Below, piece by piece: positions 50,316 to 59,675 of a stretch of 64,000 nucleotides of DNA. Numbering within the stretch: the stretch's first letter is position 1; every line of letters begins with the position of its first letter. The DNA is from JAJZXY01 sp046706185 (lineage in GTDB: Archaea > Thermoplasmatota > Thermoplasmata > Sysuiplasmatales > Sysuiplasmataceae). The notes under the pieces are model-generated. The model was not told where the DNA came from and searched no databases. It saw only the letters and a list, made by a program, of their open reading frames with translations. The stretch covers positions 1 to 64,000 of the forward strand of contig JBJKPR010000014.1 in NCBI GenBank assembly GCA_046706185.1, given 5' to 3'. Made by a program: the position numbers and the translations under genes.

Positions 50316-51545
50316 TTGAAGTTCACATTTTACGGCGGGGCAGATGAAGTAGGTGGCCTCGCGGTCACAGTTGAAGACGGCTTTGGGAAGGTAATGTTCG
50401 ATTACGGTCTTATACCGAAGGATCCGCCTGTCTATCCGTTGCAGGCCCCGCCTGTTGACGAGATAATACTGACGCACGCTCATGTCGACCATTCGGGGAT
50501 GATACCTTGGCTAGCCTCAAGATATCAGGTACCTGTGCACGGCACTTATCCTACAAAGGAGGTCGGCAAGCTGCTGATGCTGGACAGTCTGAAAGTCGCA
50601 AGGATGGAAGGCTTTCTAGAGCCGTACGAAAACGAGGACGTGGAAGACACGATGTCTCGTTTCTCCGTGGAGAGGTTCGACAAAGGGTTCAACATAGGTG
50701 GGACGGAGTTCATACCGAGGCAGGCAGGCCATATTCCGGGTGCCGCCATGTTTGAATTCAGGGGAGAGAACACCGTACTCTTCACAGGCGACATACACAC
50801 AGCTGAAACCAGGCTGGTACCTGGTGCAGTCGTGCCCAAGGCGGATCTGCTCGTAATAGAGTCCACATATTCAGGAAGGGACCATCCTGAAAGGAGAAAG
50901 ACTGAGGATGAGCTTGTTGACAAGGTGAAGGAGATTGTTGAGAGGGGAGGTCAGGCAGTCCTACCCGCCTTCGCTGTGGGCAGGACTCAGGAGCTCCTGA
51001 TGATACTTGAGAAGACAGGTTACAACATATGGGTAGACGGCATGGGAAAGAAGATAAACAGGATATACAACCGCTCGCGCGAATATGTCACATCTCATTC
51101 AGCCCTGAAGCGCGCCTGCCTCAGGGCCTATGCGGTTGAGACAAACGAGGACAGGTTCAGGAGCGACAGGGCCGATGTGATAGTGACGACGAGCGGCATG
51201 CTTGACGGCGGCCCAGCGCTGACTTACATTGAGAAGATCAGGAATGACCCGAAGAGCGGAATACTGATGAGCGGGTTCCAGGTCGAGGAGTCCAACGGTT
51301 ACCGCCTGCTGACAACCGGGCAGCTAGAGATAAACGGGGTTCTTGAGAAGGTGAACTGCGAGGTGAAGCGTTTCGACCTTTCGGCCCATGCGGGTCACTC
51401 CGAACTTGTCGATTTCGTAAGAAAGTGCGATCCAGAGACGGTCATACTCGTCCACGGGGACGGCGAAAGGAGACAGGTTCTTGCGGATGATCTGGACGGC
51501 AGAAAGGTGCTGATGCCCAAGAAGGGGGAATCGCTCACCTTCTGA
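50316..51545 (+). CDS. Beta-CASP metallo-beta-lactamase ribonuclease (aCPSF2-like)
   Basis: A 409-residue beta-CASP nuclease. The metallo-beta-lactamase motifs are H-A-H-V-D-H-S-G, G-H-I-P-G-A, and F-T-G-D-I-H-T; the beta-CASP motifs include A-F-A-V-G-R-T-Q-E, S-A-H-A-G-H and V-H-G-D-G-E. No N-terminal KH domains are present, which points to the aCPSF2 or RNase J-like class rather than aCPSF1. It likely processes RNA ends. Start is TTG 50316. Confidence 0.9.
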   Translation: MKFTFYGGADEVGGLAVTVEDGFGKVMFDYGLIPKDPPVYPLQAPPVDEIILTHAHVDHSGMIPWLASRYQVPVHGTYPTKEVGKLLMLDSLKVARMEGFLEPYENEDVEDTMSRFSVERFDKGFNIGGTEFIPRQAGHIPGAAMFEFRGENTVLFTGDIHTAETRLVPGAVVPKADLLVIESTYSGRDHPERRKTEDELVDKVKEIVERGGQAVLPAFAVGRTQELLMILEKTGYNIWVDGMGKKINRIYNRSREYVTSHSALKRACLRAYAVETNEDRFRSDRADVIVTTSGMLDGGPALTYIEKIRNDPKSGILMSGFQVEESNGYRLLTTGQLEINGVLEKVNCEVKRFDLSAHAGHSELVDFVRKCDPETVILVHGDGERRQVLADDLDGRKVLMPKKGESLTF

Positions 51546-52586
51546 TCACGACGCTTCCACTTTCTTTACAATCTCGTTCGTCATTTCAGAGCATTTTGAA
51601 GGCTGTACCGGCCTGCTGGTATAACCGGGCAGCGCAAGGTCGTACGTGACATGCTTCTTTTCCCTTATAGTCTCATAGACGGCGTTCCACACCTTCTCCG
51701 CTGCCTTCCTTTCTCCCAGGTACTTGAGCATCATTTCTCCGGAGAGAATCGTTGCAACAGGGTTGACCTTGTCCTGCCCCGCATATTTGGGAGCAGAGCC
51801 GTGGACGGGCTCGAACAGGGCCATTTCCTCCCCTATGATTGCTCCCGGCGTTATGCCAAGGCCCCCTGCCAGCCCGGAGCACAGGTCGGATAGAATATCT
51901 CCAAAGAGGTTTGTTGTGACTATTATATCATAATCCTGCGGTTTCTTGACCAGCTGCATTGCCATGTTGTCTATGAGCCTCTCCTCGAACTGGATAGAAG
52001 GATAGCTTCTCGAGATCTTCTGTGCCACCTCCTGGAAAAGGCCACCTGTGTACTTCATTATGTTCGCCTTGTGCACTGCAGTCACTTTTCTTCTCTTCTC
52101 CTTGAGCGCATATTCGAACGCAAACCTGACAATCCTCTCAGATGCCTTCCTCGTCACTATACCTATTGTCTCTGCAGCTGAATGCTCCCTGTCGACCCAG
52201 TGCTCAACACCAGAGTAGAGTTCCTCCGTTGCCTCCCTCACAACTACCAGGTCGATGTCCGAGTAGAGCGTCCCCTCCCCGGCGATCGATCGGGAGGGGC
52301 GAACGCTCGCGTACAGGTCAAGCATCTGTCTGAGCGCGACATTGACGCTTCTGAACCCGCCGCCGATCGGTGTGGTCAGAGGTCCCTTGAGTCCAACCTT
52401 GTTTCTCCGCAGGCTTTCAAGAACGCTTTCAGGAAGCGGTGTCCCCTTTTCCTCGATGACCTTCTGTCCGGCTTCCGCAATTTCCCAGTCAAATTTAACA
52501 CCAGTCGCCTCAAGAACCCTTACTGCAGACTGCGTGACTTCCGGACCGATACCATCCCCTGGAATCAATGTAACCCTGTAGGTCAT
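51546..52586 (-). CDS. icd: Isocitrate dehydrogenase (NADP-type coenzyme motif)
   Basis: A 346-residue beta-decarboxylating dehydrogenase. It opens with L-I-P-G-D-G-I-G-P-E-V; the substrate helix reads S-V-N-V-A-L-R-Q, and the coenzyme region H-G-S-A-P-K-Y-A-G-Q-D-K-V-N-P matches the NADP-binding Lys-Tyr of bacterial isocitrate dehydrogenase. NAD-enzymes and isopropylmalate dehydrogenases usually have D-I-A at this site. Length is nearer the short isopropylmalate class, so an unusual relative is possible. ATG 52586 is preferred over GTG 52595. Confidence 0.85.
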   Translation of the reverse strand: MTYRVTLIPGDGIGPEVTQSAVRVLEATGVKFDWEIAEAGQKVIEEKGTPLPESVLESLRRNKVGLKGPLTTPIGGGFRSVNVALRQMLDLYASVRPSRSIAGEGTLYSDIDLVVVREATEELYSGVEHWVDREHSAAETIGIVTRKASERIVRFAFEYALKEKRRKVTAVHKANIMKYTGGLFQEVAQKISRSYPSIQFEERLIDNMAMQLVKKPQDYDIIVTTNLFGDILSDLCSGLAGGLGITPGAIIGEEMALFEPVHGSAPKYAGQDKVNPVATILSGEMMLKYLGERKAAEKVWNAVYETIREKKHVTYDLALPGYTSRPVQPSKCSEMTNEIVKKVEAS

Positions 52587-52650
52587 GACGATCACTTTTA
52601 TGCTTCGAAAGAATAGTAGGACCTTATTTAACAGTTGGCTGGAACCGCTT

Positions 52651-53517
52651 CTAGTGCTCCTCGCTGCCTCTCTGCTGAAGTCTCAGGTGGAATGTCTTTA
52701 TCAGGCTGTAGAGCACCTTGGGCATCTCCTCGTAATTCTTGATCTCGTACATCTCCCCTTTGCCGTAGTGAGCCATCCCCTCGCAGACGTCCTCCCTGGC
52801 ATCCAGACCCGTAGTCATCATCACATGGAGCTTTGGGAACAAGGCAGCCAGCTGCCTCGGGTCATGCCCCATTGTGTAGTTACCATCGGTGACAACAACA
52901 CCTATCTTGTTCGGGGTTCTGGCTTTTTCAAGCTCCTTCAGCCCCGCCCTCAGCCCCTCCTCTATATTCGTGTATCCCATTGCGTTGAGGTCGAGCAGAT
53001 CACCTATGAGCTTCTCAATGTCGGCATCCTTTTCCATTTTCTTTATTATGTTTGCCTTGTTCTCAAACAGAACAACAGAGTATTCGATGCCCTTCAGCCT
53101 GTGCGCAAGTACAGCAATTGAACTCGTCGCAACAGCCAGTTTCTCCCCTGTCATTGAAAGGCTCGCGTCTATCATAAGCACACAAGCTATGTGCTTCAAC
53201 TCCTTCCTTTCAAGCACAATATCCTCCGGTTGTATGCTGGACGGAGATGCGATGTTGTCAAGCGTGCTTGCTATCTCAATCTCGCCCTCTACGCCTGGAC
53301 GATAGTCCACAAGTCTTTTTACAGTGGGCATTTTGGTGGGACCGAGCTGCCTGAGGGTCCGATCGATTATCGCCCGAATGGCTATCCTCTTTGCAGCCCT
53401 TACAAGCGAAGGATCCTTTGCCTTGAGCCTGATCTTCTGGTAGTTCTTTGCAATTGACCAGACTACTTCCTCACCACTCCCCCCCGGAACGTCGACGATC
53501 CCTTTCAGGCGCTGCAT
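52651..53517 (-). CDS. VWA-domain protein paired with MoxR ATPase
   Basis: The 288-residue protein has a basic helical N-terminus and a C-terminal von Willebrand A domain with the metal-ion site D-A-S-L-S near 117-121 and V-V-V-T-D-G-N-Y later. It resembles the ChlD or CoxE class that works with MoxR/ChlI ATPases as co-chaperones. The frame is open upstream to within the ATPase gene without a standard start codon, so ATG 53517 may not be the true start. It directly follows the MoxR gene. Confidence 0.82.
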   Translation of the reverse strand: MQRLKGIVDVPGGSGEEVVWSIAKNYQKIRLKAKDPSLVRAAKRIAIRAIIDRTLRQLGPTKMPTVKRLVDYRPGVEGEIEIASTLDNIASPSSIQPEDIVLERKELKHIACVLMIDASLSMTGEKLAVATSSIAVLAHRLKGIEYSVVLFENKANIIKKMEKDADIEKLIGDLLDLNAMGYTNIEEGLRAGLKELEKARTPNKIGVVVTDGNYTMGHDPRQLAALFPKLHVMMTTGLDAREDVCEGMAHYGKGEMYEIKNYEEMPKVLYSLIKTFHLRLQQRGSEEH

Positions 53518-53546
53518 TATGTCGAACGCATCCTCTGGTTCATCCT

Positions 53547-54512
53547 CTATTTCCTGATCGTTTTTTTTTCCTCGCCCCTTGCATCGGGCGGCATGTCTTG
53601 AGTCTCAGCCTTTTTCGGCGGAGGCACTTCCGGCTGAGCGTTGCCCAGCACTTTCTCCAAGATGTCGTCTATTACCTCGTAGATGGACTTCTTGGCATCT
53701 TCCCTGAGCTCTATTCTCGTCGGTATTGACATGTATGCAGCTTCTCTGAATGCAGCATATGAACTTCCCATTCGTGCAAGGAGCGAGGCCATGCTCGTGC
53801 CTGCCCGTATGGATGCGCCCCTCCTTATGGACGGGTGAGCTCTTGTCTCACGCACGATCGCTGTGACTGAGCGCACTACATGGCTATCCTTCATCCCAGT
53901 CCTCGACTGCACTATCAACTGTTCCTCCTCCTCGGACTGGTATGTGAGCGGCAGGAGTTCAAACCTGTCGGACAGAGCCTCTGAGAGCGAGCTGGTGGCA
54001 ACGAATTCTCTCGGGTTCTGCGTGGCTATGATGAGAAAACCATTCTTGGCAATCATTGTTCCGATCCTCGGGACTTCAATCTTGCCCTCGTCCATGGCCG
54101 GAAGAAGAACATTCTGGACTCCTTCGTTCAGCCTGTTCAGCTCGTTTATGAAGAGTATGCCTCCCGAGTCCATCGCAGAAGTCAGCGGCCCGCTTATGAA
54201 TGCGTCCGGGCTGTACCCTTTCTTCATGACAATCGGCGGATCGAACCAACCGGTCAGTTTCTGTTCCGTATATCTCTCGTCGCCATCCACCCTGAAAATA
54301 GGCCTGTTCAGGTAGTCTGATATCGCGGTGGCAAGCACTGTCTTGCCGACTCCCACGGGCCCCTCTATGAGCATATGCCTTCCGGCAAGGCAGCAGAGCA
54401 GCGCCATCCTGAGTTCCTTGTCCCGGCCGACTATTCCGTTCCTGGTTTTTATGGCATCGACCGCCTGCTCCACCGTCCCGCCAAGCTGGGGAGGTTCACG
54501 CAATGGCGGCAC
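53547..54512 (-). CDS. MoxR-type AAA+ ATPase with altered Walker B
   Basis: A 321-residue AAA+ protein. Walker A G-P-V-G-V-G-K-T is near 51-58; the Walker B position reads L-F-I-N-E-L-N-R, with Asn in place of the usual Asp; sensor 1 is A-T-Q-N-P. The C-terminal tail is acidic and proline-rich. MoxR ATPases remodel or load cofactors into partner proteins with VWA subunits. The adjacent VWA gene overlaps its 3' region. Asp-to-Asn may reduce hydrolysis. Confidence 0.88.
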   Translation of the reverse strand: MPPLREPPQLGGTVEQAVDAIKTRNGIVGRDKELRMALLCCLAGRHMLIEGPVGVGKTVLATAISDYLNRPIFRVDGDERYTEQKLTGWFDPPIVMKKGYSPDAFISGPLTSAMDSGGILFINELNRLNEGVQNVLLPAMDEGKIEVPRIGTMIAKNGFLIIATQNPREFVATSSLSEALSDRFELLPLTYQSEEEEQLIVQSRTGMKDSHVVRSVTAIVRETRAHPSIRRGASIRAGTSMASLLARMGSSYAAFREAAYMSIPTRIELREDAKKSIYEVIDDILEKVLGNAQPEVPPPKKAETQDMPPDARGEEKKTIRK

Positions 54513-54692
54513 CTCCTCCTGAACCGCAACCAGTCATGCAAACAAGATGGATCATAGACCTTGGTTTCACGTTATAATATATCATTAATTAAACTGTCGG
54601 TTTTTATTGCGTACTTCCTGATGCAGTCTGGAAAATAAAGATATACTGTGGTTTGTGTATCGCAGCCACTGGAAAGTTGTCCGGTCCTTCCC

Positions 54693-55574
54693 ATGCATGC
54701 AATCGAATTTCAGAAAGTGGCATTGAACGGCATACATGTTTCACTGTCAGATGTGTCTTTCAGGGCCGAAAGTGGAATGACAACCTGCCTGACTGGTCCG
54801 CCCGGATCAGGGAAGAGCACCGTATCATCGCTGATAGCCGGACTATGCAGGGCGGACGAAGGCAAGGTCCGGGTGTTCGGTCAGGACCCTTTTGATTCCC
54901 AGCAGCTCAGACGGAGATATCACATCGTCTCCCACAGGATTTCCCTTCCGTCGAACCTGTTTCTTGATGATTATCTGTTGCATGCTTCGAAGCAGTACGG
55001 CTTTCACAGGGACGAGGCGAGAAATGCTCTTCTTCTCCTTGATTTATGGAACAGCAGGCAAACACGGATGGGAAGGCTTGCTTTCAACGAGATGCAGATG
55101 GCAAAGTTTCTCGTGCCGCTCTGCGTGCGGCCTGAGCTTGTTGTTATTGACGGTATGGGGACTGTGCTGGGCAGTAGGGATATCAAGTTCATCTATTCCA
55201 GCATGGTTGAGATGGTAAAGGACGGCCGCTCGACCCTCTTCATCACCGCCGAAGACAGTCAGGCTCTCGATGGCTTTGCAGATATGTTTATCAGTATAAG
55301 AGGCGGCAGGATAGTAGGTGAACTCTCTCTTCTGACTGGTGGAACGGGTCTTGAGCAGGGATACTGGAGGCTGCGCGTTTCAGATGTCGTGAAGGGGAGC
55401 AGGCTGCTAAATGCCTTAAAAGTCGAGGGGAGCACAATACTTGTCAGGGAACCGCGGGATGGCCTTTCATCCATGGCTGCTCTTCTCGAGGGGAACGGAG
55501 TGAGAATCATTTCATTCGAGAGAGTGGTGGAGGGCAGAGCAGTTGCCGGCGGTGCGAAGACGGGCGTTCAGTGA
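54693..55574 (+). CDS. Degenerate ABC-type ATPase
   Basis: A 293-residue protein. Walker A is intact (G-P-P-G-S-G-K-S-T), and the Q-loop region is readable. The signature reads L-A-F-N-E instead of L-S-G-G-Q, Walker B ends I-D-G where I-D-E is expected, and the H-switch position reads T-A-E-D. Such a protein could bind ATP but probably cannot form the usual hydrolysing dimer. It is followed within 20 bases by a permease gene. ATG 54693 is chosen for the domain start; a TATA-like AGATATAC lies upstream. Confidence 0.85.
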   Translation: MHAIEFQKVALNGIHVSLSDVSFRAESGMTTCLTGPPGSGKSTVSSLIAGLCRADEGKVRVFGQDPFDSQQLRRRYHIVSHRISLPSNLFLDDYLLHASKQYGFHRDEARNALLLLDLWNSRQTRMGRLAFNEMQMAKFLVPLCVRPELVVIDGMGTVLGSRDIKFIYSSMVEMVKDGRSTLFITAEDSQALDGFADMFISIRGGRIVGELSLLTGGTGLEQGYWRLRVSDVVKGSRLLNALKVEGSTILVREPRDGLSSMAALLEGNGVRIISFERVVEGRAVAGGAKTGVQ

Positions 55575-55593
55575 CTTCCTAGAATTGCTGGTC

Positions 55594-56415
55594 ATGAGGC
55601 TCGAGACTGACTACGACTCTTTTTCTGCAGCAATACTCATAGTAATCATCGTCATTCTTGGGGCATTCAATCCGTTCCTCCCGATATTCTACCCTTCGGG
55701 TATAACCTCCTCCCCTCCTGTTATAACCAACCTGCCATTGATTTACGTGCAGAGTCGATTTCAGTATTTCTTTGAGCTGAACCTGATGCTTGAATCGTTT
55801 GTACTCGGTGCTGCAGCGGCGCTAGCACTCTATTTCAAGAACCTTGTTTTTGGCGCTGTTGCTGAGTTGCAGAATGGGACAGCTGCCGGACTCACGCTCA
55901 TGCCAGGGGGGAGAAAAGCAGTATTCGCTTCAATATTCCTGTCAGCAGCGGTTGTACCATACCTGCTATACGTTGTCCCTGCACTTGCGGTCATATATAT
56001 CTCCGGCAACGAAATGCCTTTGCCCTATTCTCTTCTGCTGATCGGCTTTAACTTCATCCCCGTGCTTGGGTTGACTTCAGTAACGCTCGCAACCGGCCTG
56101 ATAAGCAGACGGCAGTCGCTGTCGCTCGGACTTGGCCTCGCATACTTATCGTTCGGCATATTGCTTACAGCTCTCTCATTTGCAACTCAAAACCAGCTGA
56201 TGATCCTTCTGTCCGCACTGTTCGATCCCTCGTCGGCCTCAAACGCTTCGCTCAGCACCGGTGTGGGCGTGTGGGGGGCTCGGCCTGTATTCTGGCTGTC
56301 TTATGTGCCTCCTGCAGCTCCTTTTTTCTTGGCGGTGCTGCTGACGGGCCTTATATTCAACACGCTCCTGTTCTACCTCCTCTACTTCTACTGGACCAGA
56401 AAGGCGTCATTCTAG
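55594..56415 (+). CDS. ABC-2-type permease-like membrane protein
   Basis: A 273-residue protein with about six transmembrane helices and large extracytoplasmic loops after helix 1 (P-F-L-P-I-F-Y-P-S-G) and before the last helix. The profile is that of an ABC-2 exporter subunit, and the gene directly follows the degenerate ATPase. The ATG at 55594 is chosen because the longer frame overlaps the ATPase. The partner pair may export or anchor the surface protein encoded next. Confidence 0.75.
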   Translation: MRLETDYDSFSAAILIVIIVILGAFNPFLPIFYPSGITSSPPVITNLPLIYVQSRFQYFFELNLMLESFVLGAAAALALYFKNLVFGAVAELQNGTAAGLTLMPGGRKAVFASIFLSAAVVPYLLYVVPALAVIYISGNEMPLPYSLLLIGFNFIPVLGLTSVTLATGLISRRQSLSLGLGLAYLSFGILLTALSFATQNQLMILLSALFDPSSASNASLSTGVGVWGARPVFWLSYVPPAAPFFLAVLLTGLIFNTLLFYLLYFYWTRKASF

Positions 56416-56487
56416 GGGATCGTGCGGGCCATCCCGTACCGAAAAGGCGTCAAACCAAAGGGTAATATCGAATGCAGTCAATTTCCC

Positions 56488-58692
56488 ATGATACCAATGG
56501 CAGATGAAGGCTCTGGTTTCAGGGCAGTGCTCATTATTGTAATCGCTGTGCTGCTTGTTGTTTCTGCTTTCAGCTTCTTCAGGGTGGCCTATCCCACAGG
56601 CCCTGCGCCTGGCAGTCCCAGCGGATCGGTGTTCCGGCTGTTCCTCAACCAGTTCAATGATACCAACGGGCTCGGCGTAAACGATACAAAGTTCACCCCT
56701 GCGTCACAGAACATCGTGCTCGTCCAGGGTTATGTGTATAACAATACAAGCACTCTTGCGATAGTGCTGTCCAAGCTATATGTCGCAGTCTATCCATATG
56801 AGACGCAGGTCGGGACCAGTTCCAGCGGGTTGTACCACTATTACATAAGATACATGGGAAAGGGCTATTTTGCCTACAAGGTCCCTGGCTATTACTCATC
56901 CGCTGTTTACATCGACGCAAGTACGGGCGTCGTTTGGGCAAACGTCACTCTCGAACCGATGCCAAGATACAATGTGAGCGGCACTGTCCAGGATGTATAC
57001 GGGAACATGGTCGCAGGCATAACCATCGAGGCTACCAATTTCTACGAAACAATGGTAACGTTCTCCAACGGGACAGGTTCTTACTCATTCCACCTGTACA
57101 ATGACACTTACTCCATTCAATTCAGCGGTTCCAACTACGCGACTGAGACGCTTCCCCTCAATGTCAGCGGACATGCTGTAGGCGGTTTCAACCCAAGGCT
57201 GCTTCCCAGCGTAGCCTCTCCATTCACCCTTAGCGGTCACGTAGTCAACAGCGCAGGCATGACAGTTCCCAATGCAACCCTTCACACTTATCCCGTCGTC
57301 AACGGCACGAGGGCGAATTCCTCCGGCTTCTTCTCCATCAAGAACATGTACGGGTCAGTGACTGTTACAGTGACATCGGCTGGCTACCTCAACAAGTCTG
57401 GCAAAACACAGCCGCTGTCAGGTGACCTGACGAATTTGAATATAACGCTTGTCCCTGTTGCGAGCATAGGACAGGGATTGCGCGTTTACAATCTGACTGC
57501 ATCATCCCAGACTGGGGATCCCTCCGTGAATGCAACTGAACTCATTGCTCTTGTAAATTCATCAGGTTCAATAGGGCCTGTCTCGACAGGAAACGTGCAT
57601 CTGACTCTCAAACTCAGTTCTCCAGCTGGCGCAATATCGGGCGCTGACTGCATCACCTACCTGTATTCAGATGGGGTGATTTACCGCGGCCTATTCACCA
57701 CGAACAGCACAGGATACGGCTATCTGTCTCTCAACTTCACTGGTTCATACTGTATCGTGATCCTCACCCTTTACTACGGCTACTATGTAATGAGGGGAAA
57801 CTATTCCGGACCATCCTCCATTTTCGCCACGCTGCAGAAGTCGCCTGTATACAACTTGTCTCTTATGGCCCGCAACACAGTCGACAACTTCACCGTCCCG
57901 TCTGCAGGCTTCGCGGTGTCGAATTCACTGTTCAATATAAAGTTCACGACTCAAGCCTACGGCAATTATACGTACTTCAACGCAACATTGCCTATCGGCC
58001 TTTACCTTTTCTCCTACAACAACTCAGGCTATCTCAATGCGTCTGCATCCGTGGGCGTTCAGGCAGGTAACTCGAGCGCAGTAATGTTGCTCTATCCGTA
58101 CCTTGTCCGCCTGATAAACAGAGCTAACCTCAGCTTGAATGTTAACCTCTATTCTTCATCAGTTTTTTACAACACAACACTTCAGGCAAATACAAGCTTG
58201 GACATTCACTCGCACATGGGGAGCTATTCTCTTTCTTCATCCTTCCTGAACAACAGTTATTCAGAAGCGACAGTTTTCAACATAACAGCCTCGTCCCCAG
58301 TCGCAAGCATCTATTTCAACAGGACATACTCAAGCATGGATGCCACTCCACTCGGCGGCTACTACAATGCAACCACTGGCACCTACAGTGCGAATTTCTC
58401 ATTCAGCCCCCGGGTAGCAGGTACATTGCTGATAGACGGCTTTGAGTTGCTTTCGCTGAATTTCACGCCTGTAAATTCGACTGTAACGGGCTCCCAGTTC
58501 TTCTTCAACTTCACAGGCAACGCTACATACTTTGCCGTCCCCTTTATTGTGCAAAACGTCACAATGAAGGTTGCTTTCGCTTCAACCGGCTTGAATTCGA
58601 CAGAGGGAGATGACATGTCCGCCAATGTCGTCGCAAAGTTTGACTATTCAGCCGTGACTGTTTCTGTGAGCGGAGGCGGTTACCCGTTGTGA
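56488..58692 (+). CDS. Large surface protein with carboxypeptidase-regulatory-like repeats
   Basis: A protein of about 734 residues. One N-terminal transmembrane helix (A-V-L-I-I-V-I-A-V-L-L-V-V-S-A) precedes a long extracytoplasmic region with many N-x-S/T sequons. It contains at least two carboxypeptidase-regulatory-like beta sandwiches, seen as V-S-G-T-V-Q-D-V-Y-G-N and L-S-G-H-V-V-N-S-A-G. These often act as stalks or adhesins. Start choice among ATG 56488 and 56497 is open. It lies between the permease and two small genes of the MoxR/DUF58 operon. Confidence 0.82.
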   Translation: MIPMADEGSGFRAVLIIVIAVLLVVSAFSFFRVAYPTGPAPGSPSGSVFRLFLNQFNDTNGLGVNDTKFTPASQNIVLVQGYVYNNTSTLAIVLSKLYVAVYPYETQVGTSSSGLYHYYIRYMGKGYFAYKVPGYYSSAVYIDASTGVVWANVTLEPMPRYNVSGTVQDVYGNMVAGITIEATNFYETMVTFSNGTGSYSFHLYNDTYSIQFSGSNYATETLPLNVSGHAVGGFNPRLLPSVASPFTLSGHVVNSAGMTVPNATLHTYPVVNGTRANSSGFFSIKNMYGSVTVTVTSAGYLNKSGKTQPLSGDLTNLNITLVPVASIGQGLRVYNLTASSQTGDPSVNATELIALVNSSGSIGPVSTGNVHLTLKLSSPAGAISGADCITYLYSDGVIYRGLFTTNSTGYGYLSLNFTGSYCIVILTLYYGYYVMRGNYSGPSSIFATLQKSPVYNLSLMARNTVDNFTVPSAGFAVSNSLFNIKFTTQAYGNYTYFNATLPIGLYLFSYNNSGYLNASASVGVQAGNSSAVMLLYPYLVRLINRANLSLNVNLYSSSVFYNTTLQANTSLDIHSHMGSYSLSSSFLNNSYSEATVFNITASSPVASIYFNRTYSSMDATPLGGYYNATTGTYSANFSFSPRVAGTLLIDGFELLSLNFTPVNSTVTGSQFFFNFTGNATYFAVPFIVQNVTMKVAFASTGLNSTEGDDMSANVVAKFDYSAVTVSVSGGGYPL

Positions 58693-58701
58693 GGTCATCC
58701 T

Positions 58702-59190
58702 ATGGATTGGAGAGAAAGCTATCTGGAGAAGAAGTATGCAATCAAGGGGTCTGGCGAGCAAAAGAGTCCGAGGGAAAAAAGCAGGGTGGAGGCAAGGGCG
58801 GAGGTGGAGCAGATGATCGACAGCGGACAGTATTCTCTTGCTGCAAGGACAGCCTTCGAGGACGGGCTCGCCTCATTCGCCAGGAAGTTCAACAAGAGCA
58901 TACGCGGCTCTGATACATACAGGGAAATCATTGCGGGATGCCTTTCATCCTTCACACCCCTACCGCAGTCATTTCTGACTGCTGACACAGAGAGTGCGCT
59001 TGCGTTCGTTAACCTGCTTGTCTGGAATTCAGGTCCGGGAAAGGAGGAGTTCACCTTCCTGATTTCCCTGTCAAAGCTGTACTTCGAGTTTTACGAACCG
59101 CTTGTATTCGGCAGCGCTGCTGACGCGGACGTTTCGAGAATGAAGCACCTTGCTAGAGATTTGCTGGATCCGACAGAGGGGGGAGGGTGA
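58702..59190 (+). CDS. Hypothetical helical protein of the MoxR/DUF58 operon
   Basis: A 162-residue soluble helical protein with a charged start (E-K-K-Y-A-I-K, then E-A-R-A-E-V-E-Q-M-I-D) and a hydrophobic second half. No family was recognised. A GAGG ribosome-binding site precedes ATG 58702, ten bases after the surface protein stop. Its stop overlaps the next gene's GTG by three bases. Tight spacing implies a partner role in the same system. Confidence 0.72.
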   Translation: MDWRESYLEKKYAIKGSGEQKSPREKSRVEARAEVEQMIDSGQYSLAARTAFEDGLASFARKFNKSIRGSDTYREIIAGCLSSFTPLPQSFLTADTESALAFVNLLVWNSGPGKEEFTFLISLSKLYFEFYEPLVFGSAADADVSRMKHLARDLLDPTEGGG

Positions 59191-59669
59191 GTTATCTGTT
59201 TTCAGAAAGGCGCCGGACTGCAGCGGGTCCGGGGTTGCTCGCTTTCAATATCATCTCGACTGTCGAAGTCTCTTCCTCGCTTGTAAGGTTCATTATACCA
59301 CTGCTCATCGTTGCTGCCGCGGCCTATTTCTTCCGTCTTTTCAGCTTCGGCTGGCGCATTTACAGGCCGTCAGCGAAGCAGGATGACGGGGGCGTGCAGG
59401 TGATTGGTTATCAGAAGGAACTTGAAATGGTAAGGGAGGGACAGTACATGCCGTATGTCGACGCCATGGGTGAGGCAGTCAGGAACTCTGGCGGAGACAT
59501 GGCGCTGTTTGCACGCCTCCGTTCTGAGTTAACTGAACTGAACATCGAGAAGGGCGACAGCAGCGCTTCGGGGATGAGGACGATTGACTCTGTCGTGGGG
59601 GAAATGGTTTCCCTCTACAGGGAATCCACGGGCAGGGAGGGCATCTCCCTGACTGGAGAAGTGAGGTAG
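59187..59669 (+). CDS. Single-pass membrane protein of the MoxR/DUF58 operon
   Basis: A 160-residue protein from GTG 59187. One hydrophobic helix lies at about 33-52 and is followed by a basic W-R-I-Y-R-P, then a soluble helical domain. The position, just before MoxR and DUF58 genes, and the ending R-E-S-T-G-R-E-G resemble DUF4129-like subunits of bacterial MoxR operons, but the match is weak. It may be the membrane partner of the ATPase. Confidence 0.7.
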   Translation: MSYLFSERRRTAAGPGLLAFNIISTVEVSSSLVRFIIPLLIVAAAAYFFRLFSFGWRIYRPSAKQDDGGVQVIGYQKELEMVREGQYMPYVDAMGEAVRNSGGDMALFARLRSELTELNIEKGDSSASGMRTIDSVVGEMVSLYRESTGREGISLTGEVR

Positions 59670-59675
59670 GTACGC

